Origin: Aquimarina macrocephali JAMB N27 | GTDB taxonomy: Bacteria > Bacteroidota > Bacteroidia > Flavobacteriales > Flavobacteriaceae | Reading direction: 5' to 3' | Assembly (NCBI RefSeq): GCF_000520995.1 | Contig: NZ_JACA01000020.1 | Location: forward strand, 1 to 64,000 | DNA: 64,000 nt | Shown: piece after piece, positions 7,270-16,210 of the stretch | Position numbering within the stretch: position 1 is the first letter of the stretch | Layout: each line of letters starts with the position of its first letter | Made by a program: the position numbers and the translations under genes | Notes under the pieces: generated by a model | Database searches by the model: none | What the model saw: only the letters and a program-made list of their open reading frames with translations | Told to the model about the DNA's origin: nothing

Positions 7270-10143
7270 TTACATCTTCACGTCGGTAAGTTTCACTTCT
7301 TTTCCTTCTTTATCTAACATCAACACTTCATCAAACCCTGCATTTTTAAATTGCTCAAACTGTGTAGCTGCATCTCCAATTAACAGGTATGCCATTTTGG
7401 TTTCATCAAGATATTTATTTGCCAGTGCCTTATGCTGTTCTAAGGTCATTTGTTCTATTACCTTCTCTTCTTTGGCTATATAATCTGATTCGAAATCATA
7501 CCTCCCCATTTCTTGTAACATTCCTAATAATGCACCTTGAGTTTCAAATCTACGAGCATTTGATTTTATTAAGGCATTTTTGGTAAACGCTAAATCTTCT
7601 TCGGAGATACCATTTTTATACTTCTCTATTTCATCTTTAAAAATCTTTACAGATTCAAAAGTAGTATTGGTACGAACACTTGAAGATGCTGTAAAAGTCC
7701 CTGGTATTTTACTCCCGCTAAACCTTGATCGTGCACCGTAGGTATATCCTTTTTCCTCTCTTAAAATTAGATTTACATTTCCTGAGAAAGATCCTCCTAA
7801 TTTATAATTCATAACCGTAGCCGGAAAATAATCCTCATCTGTACGTGCCATAGAAAGATACCCTATATTAATTACAGATTGTTTTGCATTAGGAATATCA
7901 ACAAAATATAACGATGATTTATCTCTAGTATTAACTACTTCATATTCTGGAATAGTTACTTCTTTGCTGGCCCACTTACTTTCTAAGTTTTTAAGAGCAG
8001 CAAGTGCTTTGTCCTGATTTAAATCTCCTACAATTTGAAACTTACTTACTGAAGGAGAGAAATTATTGGTATAAAACTGTTTTAAATCATCTATAGTAAT
8101 AGCTTCTACAGAAGCTACAGTACCACTGGTAGGGTAAGCAAACATATGTTTTTCTCCATAAAGAAGTTTATTATATACATTTCTTGCTACTGTGTTAGGA
8201 TCTGCAGCAGATCTTTTAATCCCATTAATAGTCTTCGTTTTTATTCTTCCGAATTCTTCTTCATCCCATCTTGGTTCTAATAATATTTCACCTATCAAAT
8301 CCATTGTTTTGTCAAGATTACGAACCAAAGTATTACCTCTGATAATAATTGCTTCTCTTGTAGTATACATTCTGATAGAAGCTCCCAGCAACTCTATCTC
8401 TTCTTCTAGTTGCTCTGGAGTTTTGGTAACTGTACCTTCCATCATGATATCGGTCATTAGGTTTGCTACTCCAACTTTATCAAATGAATCTAACAAATGT
8501 CCTCCAGAAATTATCAGGCTAAAATTAACCAATGGAAGTTCATTTTGTTCTAAACCATATACTTTCATTCCATTAGATAATGAAGTACTCCAGGATTTAG
8601 GAATATTCAGTTTTGGAGATTCTCCCTCTTTTGGTGCTACAGAACGATCAAAAGCCGAAGGTGTTTTTTGTATTTCTTCTTTTGTTTCTGCTACCGCTTC
8701 TTCTACGTTTTCTTTAATAACTTCCTCGACAACTGCTGCTTTTTCTGAATTATTTGCTGCCAAATCCAATTTTCCTTTAGGAACAAAACTAGTGATCACA
8801 TAAGGCTTATCTTTGATGTATGTATTATATACTCTAATCACATCTTCTTTTGTAACCTTCTTAATATTTTCTATATCTTCGGTAATAAATCCTGGGTCAC
8901 CGGCAAATACATTGTATTGTGCTAATTGAAATGATTTTCCTAACACACTACTAATTCCATTATAAAATTGTGTTTCGAGTCCTGCTTTAATACGTTCGAT
9001 ATCTGTTTCAGTAATTCCTTCTTCTTCAAATTTTTTAAATGCTTCAAAGACTCCTGCTTCGATATCGACCAGACTTTTTCCATCATTAGCAGTAATATTC
9101 ACTCTGAATTTACCTGCTATTTCCATAGATCTATTCCATGCATTGGTATCCGAGGTTAATTCTTTTTCTTTTACTAAAACTTTATATAATGGAGCTTTTT
9201 TTCCATCGGATAACAATTGCCCTAAGAAGTCTAATGCATATGCATCTTTAGTATATTGTTCTACTGTTGGCCAAACCATATTTAATTGTGCGGTAGTAGC
9301 AAAGTTATCTTCGTGAGAGAATCTTTTGGTTTCAGATAAAGTAACATTCTGTACTTTTAATTTCTCTACCGGTTGACGTTTTTTAATTTCGCCAAAATAC
9401 TTCTCGATCATTGCCTTAGCCTGTTCTGTTTCAAAATCCCCGGCAAGTACTATAGTAGCATTATTAGGCCCGTAATATTTATCATAAAACTCTTTTACAT
9501 CCTCTACAGTAGCACTTTGAAGATCCACTAATTCTCCTATTACCTGCCAGTTATATGGATGTCCTTCTGGGTAAATATTCTTATCAATTACCCAATTGGT
9601 ATGCCCATAAGGATTATTATCTACACGTTGTCTTTTTTCATTTTGTACAACTTCCTGTTGGTTTTTGAAAGCACTTTTTGTGACTGTATTAATTAGAAAC
9701 CCCATTCTATCGGACTCTAACCATAATACGGTTTCCATAGCATTTTTAGGAACTACCTCATAATATATGGTTCCATCCTGCCATGTTCCTCCGTTAAGTG
9801 TTCCTCCAACATCCTGAATCTTTTTAAAGAATTGATCCTGAGGTACATTTTCTGATTCCTGAAACAGCATATGTTCGAATAAATGTGCGAACCCTGTTCT
9901 TCCTGGCTTTTCTCGATTAGAGCCTACACCATACTGGATCGCAACTGAAACGATCGGATCAGACTTATCCTGATGCAATACCACCTGAAGTCCGTTTTCT
10001 AACTCATATTTTTCGAAATCAATAGATAACTTACCTACTTCTTCTGTTTGTGTTTCAGAATTTGTTTCCTTCTTGCAAGAAATAACTCCTAAAAATAAAA
10101 AGGATACTGCTACAATGAGTACCCTATGAACCTGAGTTTTCAT
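7270..10143 (-). CDS. Lipoprotein M16 family zinc peptidase (two-domain pitrilysin type)
   Basis: 957 residues. Lipoprotein signal MKTQVHRVLIVAVSFLFLGVISC. The N-terminal M16 domain (about 45-470) has the inverted zinc motif HLFEH at 87-91, with a distal Glu near 169 in EVVQNEKR. An acidic/Lys-rich linker (about 470-510) leads to a second M16 domain (about 525-940) without HxxEH, the usual inactive partner half. Expected to be a periplasm- or outer-membrane-attached metallopeptidase that cuts peptides inside a clam-shell chamber. Monocistronic, with its own terminator. Confidence 0.93.
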   Translation of the reverse strand: MKTQVHRVLIVAVSFLFLGVISCKKETNSETQTEEVGKLSIDFEKYELENGLQVVLHQDKSDPIVSVAIQYGVGSNREKPGRTGFAHLFEHMLFQESENVPQDQFFKKIQDVGGTLNGGTWQDGTIYYEVVPKNAMETVLWLESDRMGFLINTVTKSAFKNQQEVVQNEKRQRVDNNPYGHTNWVIDKNIYPEGHPYNWQVIGELVDLQSATVEDVKEFYDKYYGPNNATIVLAGDFETEQAKAMIEKYFGEIKKRQPVEKLKVQNVTLSETKRFSHEDNFATTAQLNMVWPTVEQYTKDAYALDFLGQLLSDGKKAPLYKVLVKEKELTSDTNAWNRSMEIAGKFRVNITANDGKSLVDIEAGVFEAFKKFEEEGITETDIERIKAGLETQFYNGISSVLGKSFQLAQYNVFAGDPGFITEDIENIKKVTKEDVIRVYNTYIKDKPYVITSFVPKGKLDLAANNSEKAAVVEEVIKENVEEAVAETKEEIQKTPSAFDRSVAPKEGESPKLNIPKSWSTSLSNGMKVYGLEQNELPLVNFSLIISGGHLLDSFDKVGVANLMTDIMMEGTVTKTPEQLEEEIELLGASIRMYTTREAIIIRGNTLVRNLDKTMDLIGEILLEPRWDEEEFGRIKTKTINGIKRSAADPNTVARNVYNKLLYGEKHMFAYPTSGTVASVEAITIDDLKQFYTNNFSPSVSKFQIVGDLNQDKALAALKNLESKWASKEVTIPEYEVVNTRDKSSLYFVDIPNAKQSVINIGYLSMARTDEDYFPATVMNYKLGGSFSGNVNLILREEKGYTYGARSRFSGSKIPGTFTASSSVRTNTTFESVKIFKDEIEKYKNGISEEDLAFTKNALIKSNARRFETQGALLGMLQEMGRYDFESDYIAKEEKVIEQMTLEQHKALANKYLDETKMAYLLIGDAATQFEQFKNAGFDEVLMLDKEGKEVKLTDVKM

Positions 10144-10600
10144 AATTATATTTTTTGTTTATGGAGTTAAAAATAATCTTTGCCAATGAGTATTTCTATG
10201 GATGCATTATTAAAATAAAGTTAAAGGAATCTATTTTATGCCTGCGAATTCTCTTAAAGGGGCTTTTATGAAGTAAGGAAATGAGATTGTTTATGCTGAT
10301 CTATTTCTTGATTAAATTGAAAGGTTTTGAATAAAAAGGCCCTCCATTTTCTTGGAAGGCCCTTCTATCGATAAGTAGTATTTACTCCTTTTAAAAAATT
10401 GTAGTTAGTTAAGTTACTATAGTTTATCTGAGTTTGTTTGTACTTTTGAAATATAATTTTCTAATCATACATCAACAGATTCAATGTAGTAAAGAAATAT
10501 TGCTATTTTTCTCAACATAACAACAAAACTGTATAACTCTAAAACGAGGTAAATTACTTACACGGAAGATTCTTAAGCCTTGATTAAAACAAATCACGGG
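10144..10600. other. 457-bp intergenic region
   Basis: No open frame with coding character on either strand. It contains only the hairpin at 10336-10364 and presumably the promoter of the M16 protease gene close to 10143. Nothing else recognised. Confidence 0.5.
10333..10364 (-). terminator. Probable terminator downstream of the DUF4214 gene
   Basis: Nine-base-pair stem (arms 10338-10346 and 10353-10361, one G-U pair in the minus-strand RNA) with a six-base loop and TTTTTA after it on the minus strand. It sits about 240 bp past the stop of the DUF4214 gene, which would imply a long 3' untranslated region. Confidence 0.6.
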
Positions 10601-11209
10601 TTAATATGTACATTGATTTGCTGCATTTGTACATTCTGTTGAAATATTGGCCAATCTGTTTCGAAACTCCTGAGAATTGGCTACTCCGTTAAGAACCTTT
10701 TTTAGCCCTTTATCGTATAGCAGGTTGGTCCAGCCCATTCCTCCTGTTACATCTGGTTCTCTTAAAAGCATCCCTCTATACGTAATATAAATAAGCTTGT
10801 CTACTTGATTACTACTAAGACCATTTCTACTTAGATAACTATTATATTGAGAGTTCCATTTTACACTTGCTTCGTTTGAAGTTACAAATCCTTTTGTCAT
10901 ATCATCAAACCCTTGAGAATTCAATATATTAATCCAATAATTCATCACTCCAGAGTTTTCTGGACATCTTCTTAAAAAAGACAAGTATGATAACCTAACT
11001 ACACAAGGTGCATTATATCCTGGTCTAGGAATATTAGGTTCTCTTAAATCAGGATCTAAAGGAAATGATTTTTCTGATACTTCTTTGGTGTCCACTATTT
11101 CTACCGGCTCATTATCTGTATCTTCTTTTTCGCAGGAAGAGATCAAAAGCAATCCTAAAATCATAGGAAATAGGACAAGGTAATGTGATCTAAACATTAG
11201 TTTTTTCAT
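10601..11209 (-). CDS. DUF4214 domain lipoprotein
   Basis: 202 residues. Lipobox in MILGLLLISSC, then an acidic tether (EKEDTDNEPVEIVDTKE), then two DUF4214-type units: VVRLSYLSFLRRCPENSGVMNYW and IYITYRGMLLREPDVTGGMGW, each with the family's 'Y...L.R.P...G..YW' pattern, and a closing NSQEFRNR. DUF4214 often accompanies exported or surface proteins in other bacteria, and its function is not established. Four cysteines in the mature part could form disulphides in the periplasm. Confidence 0.8.
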   Translation of the reverse strand: MKKLMFRSHYLVLFPMILGLLLISSCEKEDTDNEPVEIVDTKEVSEKSFPLDPDLREPNIPRPGYNAPCVVRLSYLSFLRRCPENSGVMNYWINILNSQGFDDMTKGFVTSNEASVKWNSQYNSYLSRNGLSSNQVDKLIYITYRGMLLREPDVTGGMGWTNLLYDKGLKKVLNGVANSQEFRNRLANISTECTNAANQCTY

Positions 11210-11261
11210 GATATAAAAGTTGTTTTAATGATTTATTATGTGAAATTATTTATGTGTCAAA

Positions 11262-11297
11262 TAGAGGCTAAACTACATAGAACTTAGCCTCTTATTA
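11262..11297 (-). terminator. Probable terminator of the small peptide gene
   Basis: Perfect 9-bp inverted repeat (AGAGGCTAA at 11265-11273 and TTAGCCTCT at 11286-11294) 35 bp beyond the stop of the GG-leader peptide gene. The T-run is weak, so a processing or stability hairpin is also possible. Confidence 0.55.
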
Positions 11298-11328
11298 ATT
11301 GATTCGTCTCATCCGAATCCAAGATGCA

Positions 11329-11487
11329 TTATCCTCTAATACAATGACCATTATTACTACATACCGGCCATAAAAAAGGGCAATCTGCATCAGAATTGCA
11401 GTCTATTTTTATCCCTCCTTTAATAAAAGCTTGTTCGTCTCTTTTTAATTGATCTACACCATTAAGGTTTACAATGTTTTTTAACAT
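11329..11487 (-). CDS. Double-glycine-leader peptide precursor with four-cysteine core
   Basis: 52 residues from the ATG at 11487. The leader MLKNIVNLNGVDQL followed by KRDEQAFIKGG is of the ComC/bacteriocin-like type widespread in Flavobacteriia, ending in GG at residues 24-25. The predicted core is 27 residues with cysteines spaced C-x5-C-x6-C-x5-C (CNSDADCPFLWPVCSNNGHC). C39-peptidase ABC exporters normally cleave after GG and export such cores. No such exporter is encoded in this window. Role (bacteriocin, signal or other) unknown. Lies upstream of the DUF4214 gene on the same strand. Confidence 0.75.
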   Translation of the reverse strand: MLKNIVNLNGVDQLKRDEQAFIKGGIKIDCNSDADCPFLWPVCSNNGHCIRG

Positions 11488-11902
11488 AACTATTAATTTA
11501 AAAAATCGTATTTGTGTGAACATTTATAGACACTCACAGTTTATGTCTATCCTTGCAAGAATATTTTTATATCCTAAAAAGTTTTTACATCTTTAAGACA
11601 GTTTCTTTTTTAATTTTTAAAATACTAGATCTTGTTTGCAAATAGTTCCAGAAGTAGAACACATGCTAAGCACTTATCTCAAAATTAGGTGGTGTATCCC
11701 TTTAAAACAAAGGGTTAATATTCATATTTATAAATTTGAACAACCAAAAATCAATAGCTTGATTTTAACAAAATGGCACTTCTTGAAGGATTGTTATTCT
11801 CATCGTATTAGAGTGGCAACTCTTATGTGTTTGGGTAATCAAAATAGTTAATTAGTAATAAGAAATTCTCGTTTATAGGTATGATAAGAATACATTAAAA
11901 TA
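11488..11902. other. Intergenic region upstream of the peptide gene
   Basis: About 415 bp without a convincing gene. A 71-codon frame at 11636-11851 (+) has no recognisable features and no ribosome binding site that I can see. The peptide gene's promoter should lie just above 11487. Nothing else recognised. Confidence 0.4.
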
Positions 11903-11958
11903 AGTTCAACAACAAAAACCGTCTAGACGTATCGTTAGACGGTTTTTGTTGTTGAACT
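11903..11958. terminator. Long perfect inverted repeat, bidirectional terminator
   Basis: 22-bp perfect arms at 11903-11924 and 11937-11958 around a 12-base loop. The core is an A-tract, ACCGTCT, AGACGGT, then TTTTTGTTG, so it works as a terminator in both directions. It lies 18 bp past the stop of the T9SS cargo gene. Confidence 0.85.
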
Positions 11959-11975
11959 CATCTTGAGTAGTGGTT

Positions 11976-12806
11976 TTAGTTTTTTATCAGAGTTTTATAA
12001 TACTTATTTTCTCCGCAGGTAATCTGGCAATAATACATTCCTTTTTCCAGATCTAATGTTTCAAAATTATACATTGCTTTTGATCCTATACTGCCTTTAC
12101 TTTTTAAAGTACTACTCCTTAATTTTATCCCATTGTTATTATATACATCTATTTGAATTTTATGATCATTACTCTTCTTACCAAAATATTCAATAGTCAA
12201 ATGATCTTTAACAGGATTAGGATAAAATTGAATTGCATTTTGATGAGTAGATTTCATTGATATACGATCAGAACGACCTTTGCCTATAAATACGTCAATT
12301 TCTAAAATATCATCCAACCACACCCCATCTTCTTCATTATGATAATCTTCTTCATTATCATATTCCATCAAACGCAATGAAATTGTATTGTTCTTCTTTT
12401 TAAAAAATAGAGGGGTATTAAAAACATAGGGATAATCAAATATTGGTTCTACGATTGATAGAGCCGGTATAGGGTCGTTTTTTACGGGAGGTATAATTAC
12501 AGGTGCACTGGCTCCAAATGGGTCACTGGGTATTACGGTAACGGATAATCTAAGATATTTTGTAGTATTTATACTAGAGCTATAATCTAAATTAAGCTTT
12601 AGCCTTATAATATCATGTGGCCCAAAGGCTAATCTTTCTGGCCCTTTTAATTTTACAACCTGTTCTATTATCCCTTTATCATTAAAGGAATCTGTGACAG
12701 ATATAGACACATCAACGGTACGATTTTGGGGGACTAATGTTTCTTGTGCATTAATAAAATAAGGAATACATACGACAAGAAGAATAAAAAAATACTTCGT
12801 TTTCAT
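11976..12806 (-). CDS. Secreted protein with T9SS type A sorting domain
   Basis: 276 residues. Signal peptide MKTKYFFILLVVCIPYFINAQ. The central part (about 25-190) is a beta-rich module without a recognised family. The C-terminal ~80 residues are a type IX secretion sorting domain: FYPNPVKDHLTIEY, then IQIDVYNNNGIKL and LDLEKGMYYCQITCGENKYYKTLIKN. The protein is therefore exported by the Por secretion machinery and attached to or released from the surface. The substrate or ligand is unknown. It lies 3' of the TPR/AraC regulator on the same strand. Confidence 0.85.
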   Translation of the reverse strand: MKTKYFFILLVVCIPYFINAQETLVPQNRTVDVSISVTDSFNDKGIIEQVVKLKGPERLAFGPHDIIRLKLNLDYSSSINTTKYLRLSVTVIPSDPFGASAPVIIPPVKNDPIPALSIVEPIFDYPYVFNTPLFFKKKNNTISLRLMEYDNEEDYHNEEDGVWLDDILEIDVFIGKGRSDRISMKSTHQNAIQFYPNPVKDHLTIEYFGKKSNDHKIQIDVYNNNGIKLRSSTLKSKGSIGSKAMYNFETLDLEKGMYYCQITCGENKYYKTLIKN

Positions 12807-12907
12807 GATTGAAATTTTAAGAGTTATACATTAAAAACAAAGTATCAATATTTGAGCTTATCTAATAATCCGAATTGTTCATATTTATAAATTTAAACAA
12901 TAAACCC

Positions 12908-14719
12908 CTAGTTTAGCTCTAGTTTCTTAATATAATAAGCAGGGTTTAGTCCAGTCTTACCTTTAAAAACTTTAATAAATGTAGTCGCACTTTTATAACC
13001 CGTTTCCTTAGCCACTGCCCTAATAGTATACGATCTAAACATGCGATCTTCTTTAAGTTTTAGCAACGCATAATTAATTCTTAACTCATTAAGATATTGG
13101 TTAAATGATTTCTTTCTTATTTCGTTTAAGGCTTTTGATAAGTAAGTAGTATTGGTATTAAGTAATTTTGCTGTTGAATATAAATTACAGTCTTGTGAGA
13201 TATAAAAATGAGTATGTTCTAATTCTTGAAGTTCCTTGAGAATTTTTTCTGATTTCTCATCTTTTATTTTTACCTCTAGAACCGGGTTTTCTGGTTCGTG
13301 ATCTATAGATTTTTTCTCTTTAATATCTTCAATCACTTTTAGAAACTTTTGTTCTTTTATCTTAGTTTTTCTTCGATATATCAGAAAAACAGACAATAAC
13401 ACTGTAATCAACACTATAGATACGGCAACAATAATTCTCTTACTTGTTACGCTTTTTGTTTTTTCACTTACCAGTTTATTATTCTCGATTTTGAAATCTT
13501 CCAAATCATCTTCATACAATAAATCTTTGGCCACTAATCTTTTGTCACTTTTTACCTGAATAATGTTTTGAAGCTTGTCATAATAAGATATCTGCTTTTC
13601 CTGATCACCCATCATTTTTGATGTTTCGATCGCCAGTTTATACATGTTTTCTATTTTATCTGCCTCTATGTTATCACCAATTAAGTCAAAATTTTTGTTT
13701 AATAAAGAAATTGTTTCATCATATTTTTTTTGTTGATATAAACATCTTGCTATATAATAATTGGCTATATACAAATTGGTTTGTTGCCCCCCTATATTAT
13801 TTGCAAAAATGTCTTTTCCTTGTTTAAGGAACCCTAGCGCCTTATGGTATTCTTCTTTTTTATAATAGATATCTCCTAGATTAATATAAAAATAACTTTT
13901 GTATATAGGCAAATCATAATTATCTGCAAACAAAACACCTTGATTATTAGTCTTTAAAGCCTCGTCAAGCTTATGAATTTCTGCCAGGCATTTGCCTTTT
14001 CCTAGTAATGAACTTAGATAGGTGTTTTTATATTGAATGAAATTATTTTTTGTTTCTTTTTCTAAGGTTTTAAGCACTAAATCATATTCATTAATGGCAT
14101 CTCTGTATCGTTTTAATTTCATACGTACATTAGCTATATTGGTATGACTTATAAACTTATATGATAAATTCGGTATACCTTTAGAAAGCTCTTTTGCTTT
14201 AAGGTAAGATTGTAGTGATTCTTCATACGCTCCAAGAACATAATAACTACCTCCTAGCAAACTGTGGCTTCCAAAAATCTTTATGGTATCCTTTATTTTT
14301 TCTGCAGCTTTAACGGATATGTAGGCATTTTTTATCGTGTTACTGTGATTAGAACGTATGTATTCTATATATGCAATTTGATAGCTTGAGAAATATTGAA
14401 TATTATAGTCTTCTTGTATTTTTCCTCTTTGCAAAAAAACTTTGCAATAGGCTAAACCTTTTATAGTATCTTTCTCTTTGGAGAATGCGTTTTTGATAAA
14501 ATTTTCTATTTTTCTTATAGAATCAGATTGAGTAATAAACAGTTTTTCTTTTTCTGAAATCAAATAAGACACCTCTCTTTCTTCTGCTTTGTTTTGCCCA
14601 ATCACAATGCTAGAGCATAGAATAAGAATATAAAAGATAAGATAATATCTACAGTATGTAGAATTACCAAAAACTGACAAAATCAGTTTTAAAAAATGTG
14701 ATAGTGAAAATAAGGTCAT
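12908..14719 (-). CDS. Membrane-anchored TPR protein with C-terminal AraC-type HTH
   Basis: 603 residues. An N-terminal hydrophobic stretch (about 25-42) serves as signal or anchor. About six TPR-like repeats fill 60-390 and should be periplasmic. A single transmembrane helix IIVAVSIVLITVLLSVFLIY lies near 430, and a cytoplasmic AraC/XylS helix-turn-helix occupies the last ~100 residues (NQYLNELRINYALLKL; AVAKETGYKSATTFIKVFK). This one-component design lets periplasmic repeats control DNA binding across the membrane. The neighbouring T9SS gene is a plausible target (inference). Same architecture as the pair at 59-62.5 kb. Confidence 0.88.
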   Translation of the reverse strand: MTLFSLSHFLKLILSVFGNSTYCRYYLIFYILILCSSIVIGQNKAEEREVSYLISEKEKLFITQSDSIRKIENFIKNAFSKEKDTIKGLAYCKVFLQRGKIQEDYNIQYFSSYQIAYIEYIRSNHSNTIKNAYISVKAAEKIKDTIKIFGSHSLLGGSYYVLGAYEESLQSYLKAKELSKGIPNLSYKFISHTNIANVRMKLKRYRDAINEYDLVLKTLEKETKNNFIQYKNTYLSSLLGKGKCLAEIHKLDEALKTNNQGVLFADNYDLPIYKSYFYINLGDIYYKKEEYHKALGFLKQGKDIFANNIGGQQTNLYIANYYIARCLYQQKKYDETISLLNKNFDLIGDNIEADKIENMYKLAIETSKMMGDQEKQISYYDKLQNIIQVKSDKRLVAKDLLYEDDLEDFKIENNKLVSEKTKSVTSKRIIVAVSIVLITVLLSVFLIYRRKTKIKEQKFLKVIEDIKEKKSIDHEPENPVLEVKIKDEKSEKILKELQELEHTHFYISQDCNLYSTAKLLNTNTTYLSKALNEIRKKSFNQYLNELRINYALLKLKEDRMFRSYTIRAVAKETGYKSATTFIKVFKGKTGLNPAYYIKKLELN

Positions 14720-15106
14720 TGGTTTTAAAGAGTTAAATTTTCATATCATCTTCAATTATATGTAGGACTATTTATACAGCCCTTTGTTACAAATTGAATT
14801 TTAATAATTAAAGAAATGTACATTTATATTTCCAAAATCATATCTTAATTAACACAAATAAAACTTATTTTCTTATTGCTTTCTAATATTACCCTAACCA
14901 TCCATCACGGTCCAGGCTTCTATATTGAATTGCTTCAGAAATATAGTCTCCCAAAATTGATTCTGCTCCTTCTAAGTCTGTTTTTATTTAAAATCTATCA
15001 AAATATATGCTGAATTCAGTGTCATTACAACTAGACGGAGAAAGACAAAGAATTACTCTTGTGAAGATTAATAAATAATATTTTTGGATAATATTATTTT
15101 ATTAAA
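14720..15106. other. Intergenic region with left boundary of the comM-flanked island
   Basis: 387 bp without an intact gene. It carries the 92-bp remnant of the comM 3' end (14889-14980). The remainder is very AT-rich with no recognisable signal. Confidence 0.6.
14889..14980 (-). pseudogene. Displaced 3' fragment of comM (att-like direct repeat)
   Basis: 92 bp aligning without gaps to 19844-19935, the last 30 codons and stop of comM, with only four differences. In the comM reading frame three differences are silent and one changes His to Tyr. The frame still reads DLEGAESILGDYISEAIQY, then SLDRDGWLG and stop. It has the same orientation as comM. Similarity stops abruptly at the stop codon on one side and at 14980 on the other. 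With the intact gene it forms a direct repeat bracketing 14981-19843, the geometry left when DNA inserts at the 3' end of a gene. Confidence 0.9.
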
Positions 15107-16126
15107 TTAATTAAGGTTAGTCATTGATATTTTACCTTTTATCTGATGTCTATCCTGAGCTTTAATAAAGAAATCTGAAGATGAGTGTGGTTTCATTTTT
15201 AGTGTCGTCGACCTTCTTGCATAACCACTTATAAACCTTATTTCATTATATCTTACCTTACAATGGTAGCCAGAGCACAAGTCACATGTTTTATGACAAC
15301 CCCAAATATTACTCGACAATTCAAGTTGAAGTTTACCAGAAATATAGTCATTAAGGTTTACTATAAAATCAACATTATGAGCATAATTATTCAGTTTGTT
15401 GATATTTCTTTTATGGTAATCCTTGTTTAAGGTTCCGTTAAACAATAACAAATTGAAGTTGTAATCCCCAACATAATTGACAGATGGAGCTAAAGTATTT
15501 TTTGTTGGATAATAATACTCTGAGTTATCTATGTTCTTGATTTTTACTATAAGAGAACCTTGTAACCTCGAGCAGTCACTGTTATGAAAGGATTCAAAAG
15601 ACATATCAGAGACGCTTATTCTAATTAATTGATTTATTCTTTCTCCTTTCTCTATAGTTTTAAGTTTCCATGCAGAACCGTATCTTTTCCACATAACTAT
15701 TTTGGTTCCATCTGTGCGTTTTCCCCATTGGTTAATCATGTATGTTCCTTTTTTAGATTGAATGGAATAGTAACCATCTCCTATATCATTAAATTTCCAT
15801 TTTGTATTAGAATTCCCTTTCCCTTCCCAAAGAACAACTTTAGCATCAGAATTGGAAGAATTATTTTCTATATGAACATATTTCCCAAGGTCGGATTTGA
15901 TATAAAAATATCCATTGCCAGCATCCTCTAAATTAAACCGTTGAGTGACACCATCACTGCCATTCCTTAGGTTTAGTGGTGTGCCATTTTCTGACATATG
16001 CAATTCAATGTCGAGGTATTTGTTTTCAAATTCTGATTCTATATAATATTTCCCCTCTGATTGAGCGTTCAAATTAGTTATGAATAGAACAAGTACTATT
16101 AACTGAAATAAAAAAAGTGTTTTCAT
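15107..16126 (-). CDS. Secreted ricin-type (RICIN) beta-trefoil lectin-like protein
   Basis: 339 residues. Signal peptide ends at LFITNLNAQS. Residues ~25-150 form three beta-trefoil subdomains with repeated patterns: GKYYIESEFENKYLDI, GNGYFYIKSDLGKYVHIE and GDGYYSIQSKKGTYMINQWG, typical of RICIN/CBM13 carbohydrate-binding domains. The C-terminal half (~165-339) is unrecognised. It contains a cysteine cluster CHKTCDLCSGYHC that could bind metal or form disulphides, and no T9SS sorting domain is seen. Last gene on the leftward arm of the island, and a candidate secreted effector or glycan-binding protein. Confidence 0.78.
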   Translation of the reverse strand: MKTLFLFQLIVLVLFITNLNAQSEGKYYIESEFENKYLDIELHMSENGTPLNLRNGSDGVTQRFNLEDAGNGYFYIKSDLGKYVHIENNSSNSDAKVVLWEGKGNSNTKWKFNDIGDGYYSIQSKKGTYMINQWGKRTDGTKIVMWKRYGSAWKLKTIEKGERINQLIRISVSDMSFESFHNSDCSRLQGSLIVKIKNIDNSEYYYPTKNTLAPSVNYVGDYNFNLLLFNGTLNKDYHKRNINKLNNYAHNVDFIVNLNDYISGKLQLELSSNIWGCHKTCDLCSGYHCKVRYNEIRFISGYARRSTTLKMKPHSSSDFFIKAQDRHQIKGKISMTNLN

Positions 16127-16150
16127 GATTTAGTGATTTACCTAAATCAT

Positions 16151-16187
16151 GCACTGAAATTTTGACTTCATTAGGAAATTTCAGCGC
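16151..16187. other. Hairpin between island genes
   Basis: Nine-base-pair perfect stem (CTGAAATTT at 16154-16162, AAATTTCAG at 16176-16184), nearly extendable by GC pairs at its base. It lies between the 178-residue gene and the RICIN gene. No T-run, so it is not a standard terminator; an mRNA processing or stability element is possible. Confidence 0.35.
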
Positions 16188-16210
16188 ACAATCCTGGTCG
16201 TAAGTTTTAT

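Noticed and set aside
8192..8803. 203-codon frame on the plus strand
   Set aside because: Lies antisense inside the M16 protease gene; Ser/Pro-rich shadow of the second codon positions.
11636..11851. 71-codon plus-strand frame, considered as a transposase fragment
   Set aside because: No transposase motif, inverted repeats or homologous copy visible; composition is unremarkable.
14889..14980. Chance similarity or small RNA at the comM-like fragment
   Set aside because: 88 of 92 identical bases, an intact comM reading frame and stop, and mostly silent changes exclude chance and favour a displaced gene end.
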